From the NCBI RefSeq assembly GCF_021440515.1, contig NZ_JAKCMV010000023.1, forward strand, positions 108,647-172,646: DNA of 64,000 nucleotides. Reading direction: 5' to 3'. The notes beneath the pieces are model-generated. The model saw only the letters and a list, made by a program, of their open reading frames with translations. It was not told where the DNA came from and searched no databases. Every line of letters begins with the position of its first letter. Position 1 is the stretch's first letter. The position numbers were made by a program, and so were the translations under genes. The stretch comes from Enterobacter asburiae. Lineage in GTDB: Bacteria > Pseudomonadota > Gammaproteobacteria > Enterobacterales > Enterobacteriaceae. Positions 1 through 9,867 of this stretch are shown piece after piece.

Positions 1-624
1 GGGAGGCTTCGCATTACCTGCCCGGCGGGGCTGGGGGCGACGCTGCTGGCGCATATGAACGCCGAGTTCCAGCGCCGCTACCCGGACGTGTCCCTGGACG
101 TCTCGATTTCGGACGACGTGGTGGATCTGGTGGAGTCTGGCTTTGACGTGGCGCTGCGCACCGGTAAGCCGCAGGACTCTTCCCTGATTGGCCGGATGAT
201 TGGGCACTGCCCGCGCTACATGCTGGCGTCGCCGGACTACCTCGCGCGTTTTGCTCCGCTCGAACACCCCCGCCAGCTGGTAGAGCACCGCTGCATCACC
301 CACAAAGCCTGGTCGGAGTGGGTATTGCAGCGCGGCAGTGAGGATTATCGCTATCTGCCGGATAACGCCCATCTGACGGATAACCTGGTTTACGCGCGCG
401 AGTGTGCGATTGCCGGTGCCGGGATCACGCTGCTGCCCGCCTTTTTGCTGGAAGATAAGGTCGAGAAAGGGGCGCTGGTGCAGGTGCTGTCTGAGTGGAA
501 CGTGGAGGGTAACGATCTGTGGCTGGCCTATCCGAGCCGCAAGCTGAACTCGCCTGCGCTGATGAGCTATATCGACTTTGCGATGCAGTTTGATGAGGTG
601 AAGCGGTTTTATGTGGGGCGTTGA
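1..624 (+). CDS. LysR-family transcriptional regulator, C-terminal part (5' end outside window)
   Basis: The reading frame is open from base 1, so the gene starts before the window; about 207 codons are visible. They fit the effector-binding (periplasmic-binding-protein-like) domain of LysR regulators: an opening LRITCPAGLG strand, then YPDVSLDVSISDDVVDLVE, DVALRTGKPQDSSLIGR and, near the end, a GAGITLLPAFLLED segment. The winged-helix DNA-binding domain is missing only because the window cuts it off. The target genes and effector cannot be read from this fragment. It ends just before a REP pair and is convergent with ettA. The family call is firm; no specific gene name can be supported. Confidence 0.85.
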   Translation, partial: GRLRITCPAGLGATLLAHMNAEFQRRYPDVSLDVSISDDVVDLVESGFDVALRTGKPQDSSLIGRMIGHCPRYMLASPDYLARFAPLEHPRQLVEHRCITHKAWSEWVLQRGSEDYRYLPDNAHLTDNLVYARECAIAGAGITLLPAFLLEDKVEKGALVQVLSEWNVEGNDLWLAYPSRKLNSPALMSYIDFAMQFDEVKRFYVGR

Positions 625-629
625 AAAAA

Positions 630-708
630 GCCGGGTGGCGCTCACGCTTACCCGGCCTACAAACTGCACGTAACCGTAGGCCGGGTAAGGCGAAGCCGCC
701 ACCCGGCA
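630..708. repeat. REP/BIME pair between the LysR gene and ettA
   Basis: Two inverted copies of a REP-like palindromic unit (GCCGGGTGGCG...TTACCCGGCCTAC, 630-660, and its inverse at 677-708) lie between convergent genes. Similar units recur at 16976, 37826, 62752 and 63532. Such extragenic elements are commonly linked with mRNA 3'-end stability and gyrase or IHF binding; a role here is inferred from position only. Confidence 0.85.
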
Positions 709-717
709 CTCAGGCAC

Positions 718-2385
718 TTACTTTGCAATACGCTTGTACTTAATACGCTTCGGCTCCAGCGCATCGGCGCCCAGCGTGCGTTTTTTGTACTCTTCGTATT
801 CGGTGAAGTTACCTTCGAAGAACTCCACTTTACCCTCGTCCTGGTAATCCAGAATATGGGTCGCGATACGGTCAAGGAACCAGCGGTCGTGCGAGATAAC
901 CATTGCGCAGCCCGGGAACTCCAGCAGGGCGTTTTCCAGCGCGCGCAGGGTTTCGATATCCAGGTCGTTTGTTGGTTCATCGAGCAGCAGAACGTTACCG
1001 CCAACCTGCAACAGCTTCGCCAGGTGCAGACGACCGCGCTCACCGCCGGACAGCTCGCCCACGCGTTTGCCCTGGTCGGTGCCTTTGAAGTTAAAGCGGC
1101 CTACGTAGGCGCGGCTTGGCATCTCGGTGTTGCCGATACGCATGATATCCAGACCGCCGGAGACTTCTTCCCACACGGTTTTGCTGTTATCCATCGCGTC
1201 ACGGAACTGGTCAACGGAGGCCAGCTTCACGGTCTCACCCAGGGTGATTGAGCCGCTGTCTGGCTGCTCCTGACCGGACATCATACGGAACAGGGTAGAT
1301 TTACCCGCGCCGTTCGGACCGATGATCCCGACGATAGCGCCTTTCGGCACGGAGAAGCTCAGGTCGTCGATCAGCAGGCGGTCGCCGTAAGACTTACGCA
1401 GGTTGCTGACTTCAACCACTTTATCCCCCAGACGTGCTCCAGGTGGAATAAACAGTTCGTTGGTTTCGTTACGTTTCTGGTATTCGGTGTTGTTCAGCTC
1501 TTCGAAGCGTGCCAGACGGGCTTTGCCCTTAGACTGACGGCCCTTCGCGCCCTGACGAACCCACTCCAGCTCTTTCTCGATAGACTTACGACGCGCCGCT
1601 TCCTGAGAAGCTTCCTGCGCCAGACGCTGATCTTTCTGCTCCAGCCAGGAGGAGTAGTTACCTTCCCACGGAATACCTTCACCGCGGTCCAGCTCCAGGA
1701 TCCAGCCCGCCACGTTGTCGAGGAAGTAACGGTCGTGGGTAATCGCCACCACGGTGCCTTCGAAGTCGTGCAGGAAGCGTTCCAGCCAGGCGACGGATTC
1801 CGCATCCAGGTGGTTCGTTGGTTCGTCGAGCAGCAGCATGTCTGGTTTTTCCAGCAGCAGGCGGCACAGCGCCACGCGGCGGCGTTCACCACCGGAGAGC
1901 TTCTCGATTTTGGCATCCCAGTCCGGCAGGCGCAGGGCATCCGCCGCGCGCTCCAGCTGCACGTTCAGGTTATGCCCGTCGTGCGCCTGGATGATCTCTT
2001 CATACTTGCCCTGCTGAGCGGCCAGCTTGTCGAAATCCGCGTCCGGCTCGGCGTATTTGGCATACACCTCATCCAGACCTTTCAGCGCGTTAACCACTTC
2101 GGACACCGCTTCTTCAACGGATTCACGAACGGTGTGCTCCGGGTTCAGCTGAGGCTCCTGCGGCAGGTAGCCGATTTTGATGCCTGGCTGCGGGCGGGCT
2201 TCACCTTCGATGTCTGTATCGATGCCGGCCATGATGCGCAGCAGGGTGGACTTACCGGCACCGTTGAGACCCAGAACACCGATTTTTGCGCCCGGGAAGA
2301 AGCTCAGCGAGATATTTTTAAGAATATGACGTTTCGGCGGAACCACTTTGCCGACACGATGCATGGTATAAACGAATTGAGCCAC
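718..2385 (-). CDS. ettA: Energy-dependent translational throttle protein EttA (ABC-F ATPase)
   Basis: A 555-residue ABC-F protein with two ATP-binding cassettes and no membrane segments. The first Walker A is GLNGAGKST at residues 39-47, with the LSGGERRR signature near 164 and LLLDEPTNHLD near 185. A charged linker follows, then a second GPNGAGKST near 355, LSGGERGR and LLLDEPTNDLD. EttA binds the ribosomal E site and couples the first steps of elongation to the ATP/ADP ratio; this is known for the E. coli protein. Length and motifs match E. coli EttA (formerly YjjK). It is transcribed away from slt and converges on the LysR gene across a REP pair. Confidence 0.97.
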   Translation of the reverse strand: MAQFVYTMHRVGKVVPPKRHILKNISLSFFPGAKIGVLGLNGAGKSTLLRIMAGIDTDIEGEARPQPGIKIGYLPQEPQLNPEHTVRESVEEAVSEVVNALKGLDEVYAKYAEPDADFDKLAAQQGKYEEIIQAHDGHNLNVQLERAADALRLPDWDAKIEKLSGGERRRVALCRLLLEKPDMLLLDEPTNHLDAESVAWLERFLHDFEGTVVAITHDRYFLDNVAGWILELDRGEGIPWEGNYSSWLEQKDQRLAQEASQEAARRKSIEKELEWVRQGAKGRQSKGKARLARFEELNNTEYQKRNETNELFIPPGARLGDKVVEVSNLRKSYGDRLLIDDLSFSVPKGAIVGIIGPNGAGKSTLFRMMSGQEQPDSGSITLGETVKLASVDQFRDAMDNSKTVWEEVSGGLDIMRIGNTEMPSRAYVGRFNFKGTDQGKRVGELSGGERGRLHLAKLLQVGGNVLLLDEPTNDLDIETLRALENALLEFPGCAMVISHDRWFLDRIATHILDYQDEGKVEFFEGNFTEYEEYKKRTLGADALEPKRIKYKRIAK

Positions 2386-2614
2386 GTTGGACTTCGCCTC
2401 TTTTATCGTGATGAGAATGGGTATTAGCTGCGAAGTGTAGCCTTTTTCACTGTCTAATCCCAGCCAGGAACGCCGGGAGTGTTAAAACGCGCAAGAAAGG
2501 TAAAAAAGTGTTCATGACGTGGCGCGTTGAAGGATGCCTGGTTAGCATAAGTTAATTAGACTTTTACGCGGCATGACGCTGCAATTGCATTCAACACATA
2601 ATGAGGAAGAGCTT

Positions 2615-4552
2615 GTGGAAAAAGCCAAACGGGTGGTCTGGCGTCTGCTGGCTGCCAGCGTCTGCGTGATGACCCTACACCACGCGGCGCACGCCGATTC
2701 ACTGGATGAACAACGTAGTCGCTATGCGCAAATCAAGCAGGCGTGGGACAACAAGCAAATGGATACCGTGCAGTCGCTGATGCCGACGCTGAAAGAGTAT
2801 CCGCTCTATCCGTATCTTGAGTATCGCCAGATCACGGACGATCTGATGAATCAACCCACGGTCACGGTGAACAACTTTATTCAGGCGAACCCGACCCTGC
2901 CGCCTGCCCGCAATCTGAAATCCCGCTTTGTGAACGAGCTGGCGCGTCGTGAAGACTGGCGCGGGCTGTTGGCCTTTAGCCCGGAAAAGCCGGGCACCAC
3001 CGAGGCGCAGTGTAATTACTACTACGCGAAGTGGGCCACCGGGCAGCAGGAAGAGGCCTGGGCGGGGGCAAAAGAGCTGTGGCTAACCGGTAAAAGCCAG
3101 CCAAACGCCTGCGACTCGCTGTTTGGCGCCTGGCGCGCGTCTGGTCAGCAAGATCCGCTGGCCTACCTTGAGCGCATTCGCCTGGCGATGAAGGCCGGCA
3201 ATACCCGTCTGGTCACGACGCTGGCGGGGCAGATGCCGTCGGACTACCAGACTATCTCCAGCGCGGTCATTGCTCTGGCAAACAACCCAAACTCGGTGAT
3301 GACCTTCGCCCGCACCACCGGCGCGACGGACTTCACCCGCCAGATGGCTGCCGTCGCCTTCACCAGCGTGGCGCGTGACGACGTGGAAAACGCGCGGCTG
3401 ATGATCCCGCAGCTGGTGCAGGCGCAGCAGCTTAACGACGATCAAACTCAGGAGCTGCGCGACACCGTGGCGTGGCGCCTGATGGGCACCGACGTGACCG
3501 ACGAACAGGCCCGCTGGCGTGACGATGCGATTATGCGCTCGAACTCCATCTCGCTGGTGGAGCGCCGGGTACGCATGGCGCTGGGCACGGGCGATCGCCG
3601 CGGGCTGAACACCTGGCTGGCGCGTCTGCCGATGGAAGCCAAAGAGAAAGACGAATGGCGCTACTGGCAGGCCGACCTGCTGCTTGAGCGCGGTCGTGAA
3701 GACGAGGCCAAAGCGATCCTCCACTCCCTGATGCAGCAGCGCGGGTTCTACCCGATGGCCGCAGCGCAGCGCCTGGGCGAAGAGTACACGCTGAAAATCG
3801 ACAAAGCGCCTGCCAACGCGAACCCGGCGCTGACCCAGGGGCCAGAGATGGCGCGCGTTCGCGAGCTGATGTACTGGAACATGGACAACACCGCGCGTAG
3901 CGAATGGGCGAACCTGGTGACCAGCCGCACTACCGATGAGAAAGCGCAGCTCGCCCGCTACGCCTTTGATAATCGCTGGTGGGATCTGAGCGTGCAGGCG
4001 ACGATCGCCGGGAAGCTGTGGGATCATCTTGAAGAGCGTTTCCCGCTGGCCTACAAAGATCTGTTCGATCGCTATACCAGCGGCAAAGATATCCCGCAAA
4101 GCTACGCGATGGCGATTGCCCGTCAGGAGAGCGCCTGGAACCCGAAAGTGCGCTCCCCGGTCGGGGCCAGCGGGCTGATGCAGATCATGCCTGGCACCGC
4201 GACGCATACGGTGAAGATGTTTAATATCCCCGGCTACAGCAGTCCTTCTCAGCTGCTGGATCCGGATACCAACATCAACATCGGCACCAGCTATTTACAG
4301 TATGTGTATCAGCAGTTTGGCAACAACCGTATCTTCTCGTCGGCGGCCTATAACGCCGGTCCGGGGCGCGTGCGCACCTGGCTCGGTAACAGCGCCGGGC
4401 GCATCGACGCCGTGGCGTTTGTCGAGAGCATTCCGTTCTCCGAAACGCGCGGATACGTGAAGAACGTGCTGGCGTATGATGCGTACTATCGCTACTTCAT
4501 GGGGCAGAAAGATACCCTGATGAGCGATGCCGAGTGGCAGAGGCGTTACTGA
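2615..4552 (+). CDS. slt: Soluble lytic murein transglycosylase Slt (Slt70)
   Basis: Periplasmic muramidase that cleaves the MurNAc-GlcNAc bond of peptidoglycan and makes 1,6-anhydro ends. I chose the GTG at 2615 because GAGGAAG lies 5 bases upstream (2603-2609) and the product is then 645 residues, the E. coli length; an ATG at 2573 would add 14 residues before the signal peptide. The signal peptide is about 27 residues, ending AHA before DSLDEQ. A long helical superhelix is followed by the SLT domain, with the catalytic glutamate in [12 protein letters not shown] near residue 505 and the conserved [10 protein letters not shown] and AYNAGPGRV motifs. The stop codon overlaps the -35 region of trpR. 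Confidence 0.96.
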   Translation: MEKAKRVVWRLLAASVCVMTLHHAAHADSLDEQRSRYAQIKQAWDNKQMDTVQSLMPTLKEYPLYPYLEYRQITDDLMNQPTVTVNNFIQANPTLPPARNLKSRFVNELARREDWRGLLAFSPEKPGTTEAQCNYYYAKWATGQQEEAWAGAKELWLTGKSQPNACDSLFGAWRASGQQDPLAYLERIRLAMKAGNTRLVTTLAGQMPSDYQTISSAVIALANNPNSVMTFARTTGATDFTRQMAAVAFTSVARDDVENARLMIPQLVQAQQLNDDQTQELRDTVAWRLMGTDVTDEQARWRDDAIMRSNSISLVERRVRMALGTGDRRGLNTWLARLPMEAKEKDEWRYWQADLLLERGREDEAKAILHSLMQQRGFYPMAAAQRLGEEYTLKIDKAPANANPALTQGPEMARVRELMYWNMDNTARSEWANLVTSRTTDEKAQLARYAFDNRWWDLSVQATIAGKLWDHLEERFPLAYKDLFDRYTSGKDIPQSYAMAIARQESAWNPKVRSPVGASGLMQIMPGTATHTVKMFNIPGYSSPSQLLDPDTNINIGTSYLQYVYQQFGNNRIFSSAAYNAGPGRVRTWLGNSAGRIDAVAFVESIPFSETRGYVKNVLAYDAYYRYFMGQKDTLMSDAEWQRRY

Positions 4553-4593
4553 TCGGTGCGGGTTGTGTTATGCTGTACTCGCTAATGAGTACA
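4546..4593 (+). promoter_or_regulatory. trpR promoter and TrpR operator (autoregulation)
   Basis: TTACTG at 4546-4551 and TATGCT at 4569-4574, 17 bases apart, form a plausible sigma-70 promoter whose -35 overlaps the slt stop. Immediately downstream is a TrpR operator palindrome, TGTACTC-N6-GAGTACA (4574-4593), in the place known for E. coli trpR autorepression. The ATG follows 15 bases later. Confidence 0.85.
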
Positions 4594-4607
4594 ACAGGCG
4601 GCATAAC

Positions 4608-4934
4608 ATGACCCAGCATTCCCCTTATTCATCGGCGATGGCCGAACAACGCAATCAGGAGTGGCTTCGTTTCGTGGAGTTGCTCCGCCAGGCTTATGCA
4701 GAAGATCTGCACCTTCCGCTGTTACAGCTGATGCTGACGCCCGACGAGCGCGAAGCGCTGGGCACGCGCGTGCGGATTATCGAAGAGTTGCTGCGCGGCG
4801 AGATGAGCCAGCGTGAGCTGAAAAACGAGCTTGGCGCGGGCATTGCGACCATCACGCGCGGCTCAAACAGCCTCAAATCCGCCCCGGTTGAGCTGCGTCA
4901 CTGGCTGGAAGCGGTGCTGTTGAAAAGCGCCTGA
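4608..4934 (+). CDS. trpR: Trp operon repressor
   Basis: A 108-residue helical repressor that binds operators of trp, aroH, mtr and its own gene when loaded with tryptophan. The ATG at 4608 is used because it gives the E. coli length and begins [14 protein letters not shown]; longer readings would start inside slt. The helix-turn-helix is the segment around [23 protein letters not shown], and the flexible acidic N-terminus is kept. It sits behind its own operator. It is convergent with yjjX, with only 20 bases between the two stop codons and no clear terminator. Confidence 0.97.
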   Translation: MTQHSPYSSAMAEQRNQEWLRFVELLRQAYAEDLHLPLLQLMLTPDEREALGTRVRIIEELLRGEMSQRELKNELGAGIATITRGSNSLKSAPVELRHWLEAVLLKSA

Positions 4935-4954
4935 CGCGCTATCCGGCAAAAAGG

Positions 4955-5470
4955 CTAGCGGTAAATCGCGTTATGGAACGGGCTTAACGCCAGGATCACC
5001 GCCTGGTGATAGACGCTTGAGCGCGTCAGCTTACCGGCGGTGAACACGCCAATCGCGCCTTCTTTCCGACCAATCTCATCAATGCCGGTGTAGTGCGACA
5101 TCACCGGGCCGAGCGCTTCACCTTCGCGGACTTTTTCCAGAATAATCGCCGGTAACGGCAGCGTGGCAGAGCGGGCTTCACCGATCTGCTCGCGATTTTC
5201 AATCACCACCCAGCTGAAGGTTGCGCCTTCATCGATACCCGCTTCGATTGCTACCCAATAATCGGCCTCAGGGCGTGCTGCCTTTGCGTTAGCCACGCGA
5301 TTTCGTGCGCCAGCGCGCGTTTCCTCGCTGCCAAACGGCTGTTCAGGGACGCCGCTATCGACGGATATAGCGTCGATATGGCAGGATCCTTCGCCGAAGA
5401 TCTCTTCAAATGCCCTTAGAATTGCCTGAATTTTGGCAGGATTAGTGGTAGCAGAGACAACATGGTGCAT
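4955..5470 (-). CDS. yjjX: Inosine/xanthosine triphosphatase (non-canonical NTPase)
   Basis: A 171-residue house-cleaning enzyme that hydrolyses ITP and XTP to the diphosphates, guarding the nucleotide pool and possibly translation. It matches E. coli YjjX almost throughout: the N-terminal nucleotide-binding [12 protein letters not shown] motif, [20 protein letters not shown], and the acidic WVAIEAGID segment that would hold the metal. The gene is divergent from gpmB, with 48 bases between the start codons for both promoters. The C-terminus ends at FHNAIYR, a little shorter than E. coli, but all core motifs are present. Confidence 0.93.
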   Translation of the reverse strand: MHHVVSATTNPAKIQAILRAFEEIFGEGSCHIDAISVDSGVPEQPFGSEETRAGARNRVANAKAARPEADYWVAIEAGIDEGATFSWVVIENREQIGEARSATLPLPAIILEKVREGEALGPVMSHYTGIDEIGRKEGAIGVFTAGKLTRSSVYHQAVILALSPFHNAIYR

Positions 5471-5518
5471 AATTAAGCTCGATTAAAAAAATTCATCGCA
5501 GTATAACGGAAAAAAAGC

Positions 5519-6166
5519 ATGTTACAGGTATACCTTGTTCGCCACGGTGAAACGCAGTGGAACGCCGAGCGACGTATTCAAGGCCAGTCAGACAGTCCTC
5601 TCACCGACAAGGGTATTCAGCAAGCGCGGCAGGTAGCCGATCGCGCGAAAACGCTGGGCATCACCCACGTTATCTCCAGCGATTTAGGGCGTACACAGCA
5701 GACGGCGCGCATTATTGCCGATGCCTGCGGCTGCGACGTAACCCTGGAGCCGCGCCTGCGCGAGCTGGATATGGGGATTCTTGAAAAGCGCCATATCGAC
5801 TCGCTGACCGAAACCGAAGAGGGCTGGCGCCGCACGCTGGTGAACGGCACCGAAGATGGCCGCATTCCCGACGGTGAATCCATGCAGGAGCTGAGCGTGC
5901 GTATGCACGCTGCACTGGCCGAATGCCTGAAGCTTCCGGCGGGCAGCCGTCCGCTGCTGGTGAGTCACGGTATTGCGCTGGGATGTCTGGTGAGCACCAT
6001 TCTGGGGCTACCTGCGTATGCGGAGCGTCGTTTGCGTCTGCGTAACTGCTCAATTTCCCGCATCGACTATCAGGAAAGCCAGTGGCTGGCGTCAGGATGG
6101 GTGGTGGAGATGGCAGGGGACATTTCGCATCTCGATGCCCCTGCGCTGGATGAACTACAGCGTTAA
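5519..6166 (+). CDS. gpmB: Probable phosphoglycerate mutase GpmB (histidine phosphatase superfamily)
   Basis: A 215-residue member of the histidine-acid phosphatase / cofactor-dependent phosphoglycerate mutase superfamily. The phospho-acceptor motif LVRHGETQWN places the catalytic histidine at residue 9, and the second conserved histidine is in LLVSHGIALG near residue 150. It aligns over its length with E. coli GpmB (YtjC). Mutase activity for the E. coli protein is weakly supported, so a phosphatase role is possible. Its last codons overlap the last codons of rob on the opposite strand by 4 bases, so the two genes converge with no intergenic space. Confidence 0.92.
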   Translation: MLQVYLVRHGETQWNAERRIQGQSDSPLTDKGIQQARQVADRAKTLGITHVISSDLGRTQQTARIIADACGCDVTLEPRLRELDMGILEKRHIDSLTETEEGWRRTLVNGTEDGRIPDGESMQELSVRMHAALAECLKLPAGSRPLLVSHGIALGCLVSTILGLPAYAERRLRLRNCSISRIDYQESQWLASGWVVEMAGDISHLDAPALDELQR

Positions 6167-7032
6167 CGACGTATTGGAATCAAGAATTCCATCCGCAGAT
6201 TGATTGGGCGTTCGTCTGGCTTCACGTCGCTGGCCGGATAGTAACGCTCAATATCCTGACCTTTACGTCGATTAAGATTCAGCATCGGCATACAGGTGCC
6301 GTAAATGGTCAGGATAAACTCCTGTACGCCCGTCCCCAGCCCTTCGTAGGTGAACATAACGTATTCACCGCCTTCCAGCACCACGGGTTTCGAGCCCTGA
6401 ATATAGCCGTTCGCCATATCCGGCGTTAACGCGGTGGTGTAGAACACCTCCTGCTCGTCGTCTTTTTCCTGGCTCGGGTGTGTTTCGTTCAGGCCGTACA
6501 GCAGCGGTGGAATTGCCGGTGCATGGCTCAGGAAATCGCGCCAGAACTGCACGCGCATCTGGTGGCGGAACTCGGAAATCTGCTCCAGAGAACAGGAGTA
6601 GCTTTGCGTGGTGCCGATCAGATGGGTTTCAGGCAGGGTAATAATTTCATACTTCGGCATCGCGAACTCGCCCAGACGCAGCGGCGGACGCATCCCGAAC
6701 GAGCTCCAGTCGGGCGAGCGGCGATAGAGCGCTGGCGTCAACGAGAACTGTTTCTTAAAGGCGCGGGTAAAGGTTTGCTGTGAATCGAAACGGTATTGCA
6801 GGGCAATATCCAGGATCGGGCGCGCGGTCAGGCGCAGGGCCACAGCAGATTTTGATAAACGACGTGCGCGAATATAGGCACCGATAGCATGACCGGTGAC
6901 ATCCTTGAACATCCTTTGCAGATGCCACTTGGAATAGCCTGCTTTTGCCGCCACATTATCCAGTGACAAAGGCTGGTCGAGATGACCCTCCAGCCAGGTA
7001 AGCAGATCGCGAATAATTCCAGCCTGATCCAT
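6163..7032 (-). CDS. rob: Right origin-binding protein Rob (AraC/XylS-family activator)
   Basis: A 289-residue transcription activator. Residues 1 to about 105 are the two AraC-type helix-turn-helix units (DNVAAKAGYSKWHLQRMFKD and ILDIALQYRFDSQQTFTRAF), very close to MarA and SoxS. Residues from about 120 form a GyrI-like ligand-binding domain. In E. coli Rob binds the right border of oriC, activates marbox promoters (acrAB, tolC, micF, inaA) and responds to bile salts, fatty acids and dipyridyl. The ATG directly precedes DQAGIIRDLL. It is divergent from creA across 211 bases of AT-rich DNA. Confidence 0.97.
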   Translation of the reverse strand: MDQAGIIRDLLTWLEGHLDQPLSLDNVAAKAGYSKWHLQRMFKDVTGHAIGAYIRARRLSKSAVALRLTARPILDIALQYRFDSQQTFTRAFKKQFSLTPALYRRSPDWSSFGMRPPLRLGEFAMPKYEIITLPETHLIGTTQSYSCSLEQISEFRHQMRVQFWRDFLSHAPAIPPLLYGLNETHPSQEKDDEQEVFYTTALTPDMANGYIQGSKPVVLEGGEYVMFTYEGLGTGVQEFILTIYGTCMPMLNLNRRKGQDIERYYPASDVKPDERPINLRMEFLIPIRR

Positions 7033-7243
7033 ATACTATCCTCATCCTTAAAACAGCAGGTGCCTGATAACAGGTTAGCGGATAATAGCATTTTTTGATG
7101 TTTTAGCATTCAGTGTTTTTTTTGCGCATAAATGCTTTTTTCGCCTCTCTGGAGGAAAATATATTCTAATCCTGTGATCTTGCTACATTTTTGTCTAAGG
7201 TGTTGAATAATCGGTCAATGCAATTTTAAAGAATGGTAACAAT

Positions 7244-7714
7244 ATGAAATACAAGACTTTGATCTTAACTGCTCTGTTGTTGACGGTGGGGCGCGCGGCG
7301 GTGGCAGAAGAAATTGGCTCCGTCGATACGGTTTTTAAAGTGTTCGGGCCTGACCACAAGATTGTGGTGGAAGCCTTCGACGATCCGGACGTGAAGAACG
7401 TGACCTGCTATATCAGCCGCGCCAAAACGGGTGGGATCAAAGGTGGGTTAGGGCTGGCTGAAGATACCTCCGACGCCGCCATCTCCTGCCAGCAGGTCGG
7501 CCCGGTTGAGCTGAGCGATAAGATCAAAAACGGTAAAGCCCAGGGTGATGTGGTATTCCAGAAACGGACCTCGCTAGTGTTCAAGAAATTGCAGGTGGTG
7601 CGTTTCTACGACGCCAAACGTAACACGCTGGCCTATCTGGCCTACTCTGACAAAGTGGTAGAAGGCTCACCGAAAAACGCGCTCAGCGCCGTGCCGATTA
7701 TGCCGTGGCGTTAA
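7244..7714 (+). CDS. creA: CreA family secreted protein of unknown function
   Basis: A 156-residue protein with a cleavable signal peptide (hydrophobic stretch 5-16, likely cut after AVA at 21, before [10 protein letters not shown]). The body matches E. coli CreA, including [21 protein letters not shown] and [17 protein letters not shown]; two cysteines could form a periplasmic disulfide. The function is unknown even in E. coli. It opens the creABC cluster; its stop lies 14 bases upstream of the creB ATG, so co-transcription is likely. Family assignment is secure and biological role is not. Confidence 0.93.
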   Translation: MKYKTLILTALLLTVGRAAVAEEIGSVDTVFKVFGPDHKIVVEAFDDPDVKNVTCYISRAKTGGIKGGLGLAEDTSDAAISCQQVGPVELSDKIKNGKAQGDVVFQKRTSLVFKKLQVVRFYDAKRNTLAYLAYSDKVVEGSPKNALSAVPIMPWR

Positions 7715-7728
7715 GTCAGGGGCGAACC

Positions 7729-8418
7729 ATGCAGCAACCGCTGATCTGGCTGGTGGAAGATGAAATCAGCATCGCCGACACGCTTATCTATATGCTCCAG
7801 CAGGAGGGATTTGCGGTGAAGGCGTTCGGGCGCGGCCTGCCCGCGCTTGATGAGGCGCAGCGCCAGCTTCCGGCGCTGGCCATTCTTGACGTCGGGCTGC
7901 CGGATATCAGCGGGTTTGAGCTTTGCCGTCAGCTGCTGGCCCGCCATCCCTCGCTGCCGGTGCTGTTCCTGACGGCGCGCAGTGATGAGGTCGATAAGCT
8001 GCTTGGTCTGGAAATGGGCGCGGATGACTACGTCGCCAAGCCCTTTTCCCCGCGCGAGGTTTGCGCCCGGGTGCGGACGATTTTGCGCCGGATGCAAAAA
8101 TCCAGCGCCCCGTCCGACATCGTTCGCGTCGGGCAGTTTGAGCTGAACGAGCCTGCCGCCCGCATCTGCTGGTGCGACGAGCCGCTCACGCTCACCCGCT
8201 ACGAATTTCTGCTGCTCAAAACGTTCCTCCTTGCGCCGGGGCGCGTCTTCTCTCGCCAGCAGCTGATGGACAAGGTCTGGGGCGACGAAGGCGATAGCTT
8301 CGATCGCACCGTGGACACCCATATCAAAACGCTGCGCGCCAAGCTGCGGGCAGTCAACGATCAACTCTCCCCTATCAGCACCCATCGCGGTATGGGCTAC
8401 AGCCTGGGTCACTGTTAA
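7729..8418 (+). CDS. creB: Two-component response regulator CreB (OmpR/PhoB type)
   Basis: A 229-residue response regulator. The receiver domain has the acidic pair in VEDE (10-12), phospho-acceptor D54 in LAILDVGLPD, and the conserved LTARSDEVDKLLGLEMGADDYVAKPFSPRE segment with the switch threonine and lysine. The C-terminal winged helix ends at DRTVDTHIKTLRAKL and THRGMGYSL. I start at ATG 7729, which gives the E. coli length; an upstream GTG in frame would begin inside creA. CreB binds cre-tags (TTCAC direct repeats). Its stop TAA overlaps the creC ATG by one base, so the pair is translationally coupled. Confidence 0.95.
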   Translation: MQQPLIWLVEDEISIADTLIYMLQQEGFAVKAFGRGLPALDEAQRQLPALAILDVGLPDISGFELCRQLLARHPSLPVLFLTARSDEVDKLLGLEMGADDYVAKPFSPREVCARVRTILRRMQKSSAPSDIVRVGQFELNEPAARICWCDEPLTLTRYEFLLLKTFLLAPGRVFSRQQLMDKVWGDEGDSFDRTVDTHIKTLRAKLRAVNDQLSPISTHRGMGYSLGHC

Positions 8419-9836
8419 TGCGCATAGGAATGCGGCTGCTGCTGGGGTATTTCCTGATTGTAGCCATTGCCGCCTGGTTCGTGCTGTCGATCTTCGTTCA
8501 GGAAGTAAAGCCCGGCGTGCGCAGGGCGACGGAAGGGACGCTGGTCGACACCGCCACGCTGCTGGCCGAGGTCGGGCGCGAGGATTTGCTGTCGGGACAG
8601 GCGCAGCAGGGCAGGCTGGCGCATGCCTTTACCGAACTTCATCAGCGCACGCTTCGCGCGGATATCGGCGGCATTCAGAAAGTGCGTAACGAGTATCACG
8701 TCTATATGACCGACGCGCAGGGCCGGGTGGTGTTTGATTCCGCAGGCCGTGCCGTGGGCCAGGATTACTCGCGCTGGAACGATGTTTATCTGACCCTGCG
8801 TGGGCAGTACGGTGCCCGCAGTACGCCCGTCGACGCGCGCAGCCCGGACAGTACGGTGATGTATGTCGCCGCCCCGATTATCGATCGGGGCACTATTATC
8901 GGCGTGCTCTCCGTCGGAAAACCCAACGTGGCGATGGCGCCCGTGATCCGCATCAGCGAACGCCGCATCATGTGGGCGGGCGCGGCGCTGCTCGGCATTG
9001 CCCTGCTGATTGGGCTGGCGGTGGCCTGGTGGATCAATCGCTCCATCAGCACGCTGTCGCGCTATGCCGATTCCGTCACCCACGACGCGCCGCTGCCCTT
9101 GCCCGATCCCGGGAGCAGCGAACTGCGCAAGCTGGCGCAGGCGCTGGAAAACATGCGTATCCGGCTGGAGGGGAAGAATTACATCGAACATTACGTTCAC
9201 GCCCTTACCCACGAGCTGAAAAGCCCGCTGGCGGCCATTCGCGGCGCGGCGGAAATTCTCTCCGAGCAGCCCCCGCCGGAGGTGGCGAGGCGGTTTATCG
9301 ATAATATTCTGGTGCAAAACGCCCGAATGCAGTCGCTGGTGGAGAAGCTACTTGCCCAGGCGCGGCTTGAAAACAGAGTGGACATTACGCCCGCTGCGGT
9401 CGGCGTCGATGCGCTGTTCACGCGGCTGATGGATGCTCGTGCCGTCATACTGGCGTCCCGGCAGATTGCGCTCAGAGGTGAACCTCCACCGCTTCAGATC
9501 CGTGGCGACAGCGATCTGCTGGAGCAGGCGCTGGGAAATCTGCTGGATAACGCCATCGACTTTACTCCCCCAGGCGGAACCATCGTGCTGGCGGCGCGTG
9601 AAGATAAGCATCAGGTCGTCATTACCGTGACCGACAGCGGAAGCGGGATCCCTGAATACGCGCTGGCGCGGATCTTCGAGCGCTTTTACTCACTGCCTCG
9701 GGAGAATGTCATCAAAAGTAGCGGCCTTGGGCTGGCGTTTGTGCTGGAGGTGGCGAGGCTGCATCAGGGGGAGATTACGCTGCACAACCGGGAAGAGGGC
9801 GGAGTCATGGCAACGCTGAAGCTGCCGCGAGCCTGA
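8418..9836 (+). CDS. creC: Sensor histidine kinase CreC
   Basis: A 472-residue inner-membrane kinase: first membrane segment at about 8-27, a periplasmic sensor region with PAS-like strands (about 30-180), a second membrane segment at about 183-205, HAMP-like linker, then the H-box HALTHELKSPLAA with phospho-accepting H265. The ATPase domain shows NLLDNAIDFT (N box), DSGSGIPE (G1) and SSGLGLAFV (G2). CreC phosphorylates CreB in response to the growth or carbon state; in Aeromonas and Pseudomonas, Cre systems also respond to cell-wall stress. E. coli has creD next, but here the gene ends directly before a terminator and arcA. Confidence 0.95.
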   Translation: MRIGMRLLLGYFLIVAIAAWFVLSIFVQEVKPGVRRATEGTLVDTATLLAEVGREDLLSGQAQQGRLAHAFTELHQRTLRADIGGIQKVRNEYHVYMTDAQGRVVFDSAGRAVGQDYSRWNDVYLTLRGQYGARSTPVDARSPDSTVMYVAAPIIDRGTIIGVLSVGKPNVAMAPVIRISERRIMWAGAALLGIALLIGLAVAWWINRSISTLSRYADSVTHDAPLPLPDPGSSELRKLAQALENMRIRLEGKNYIEHYVHALTHELKSPLAAIRGAAEILSEQPPPEVARRFIDNILVQNARMQSLVEKLLAQARLENRVDITPAAVGVDALFTRLMDARAVILASRQIALRGEPPPLQIRGDSDLLEQALGNLLDNAIDFTPPGGTIVLAAREDKHQVVITVTDSGSGIPEYALARIFERFYSLPRENVIKSSGLGLAFVLEVARLHQGEITLHNREEGGVMATLKLPRA

Positions 9837-9840
9837 AAAT

Positions 9841-9867
9841 AAAAAACGGCGCAAAAGCGCCGTTTTG
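9841..9867. terminator. Bidirectional terminator between creC and arcA
   Basis: AAAACGGCGC, a 4-base A loop, then GCGCCGTTTT gives a perfect 10-bp stem (9843-9852 with 9857-9866). It is flanked by A runs on one side and T runs on the other, so it can serve both the rightward creABC transcript and the leftward arcA transcript. Confidence 0.9.

Noticed and set aside
2573-2614. ATG start upstream for slt
   Set aside because: It adds 14 hydrophilic residues ahead of the signal peptide, whereas the GTG at 2615 has a strong ribosome site at proper spacing and gives the family length.
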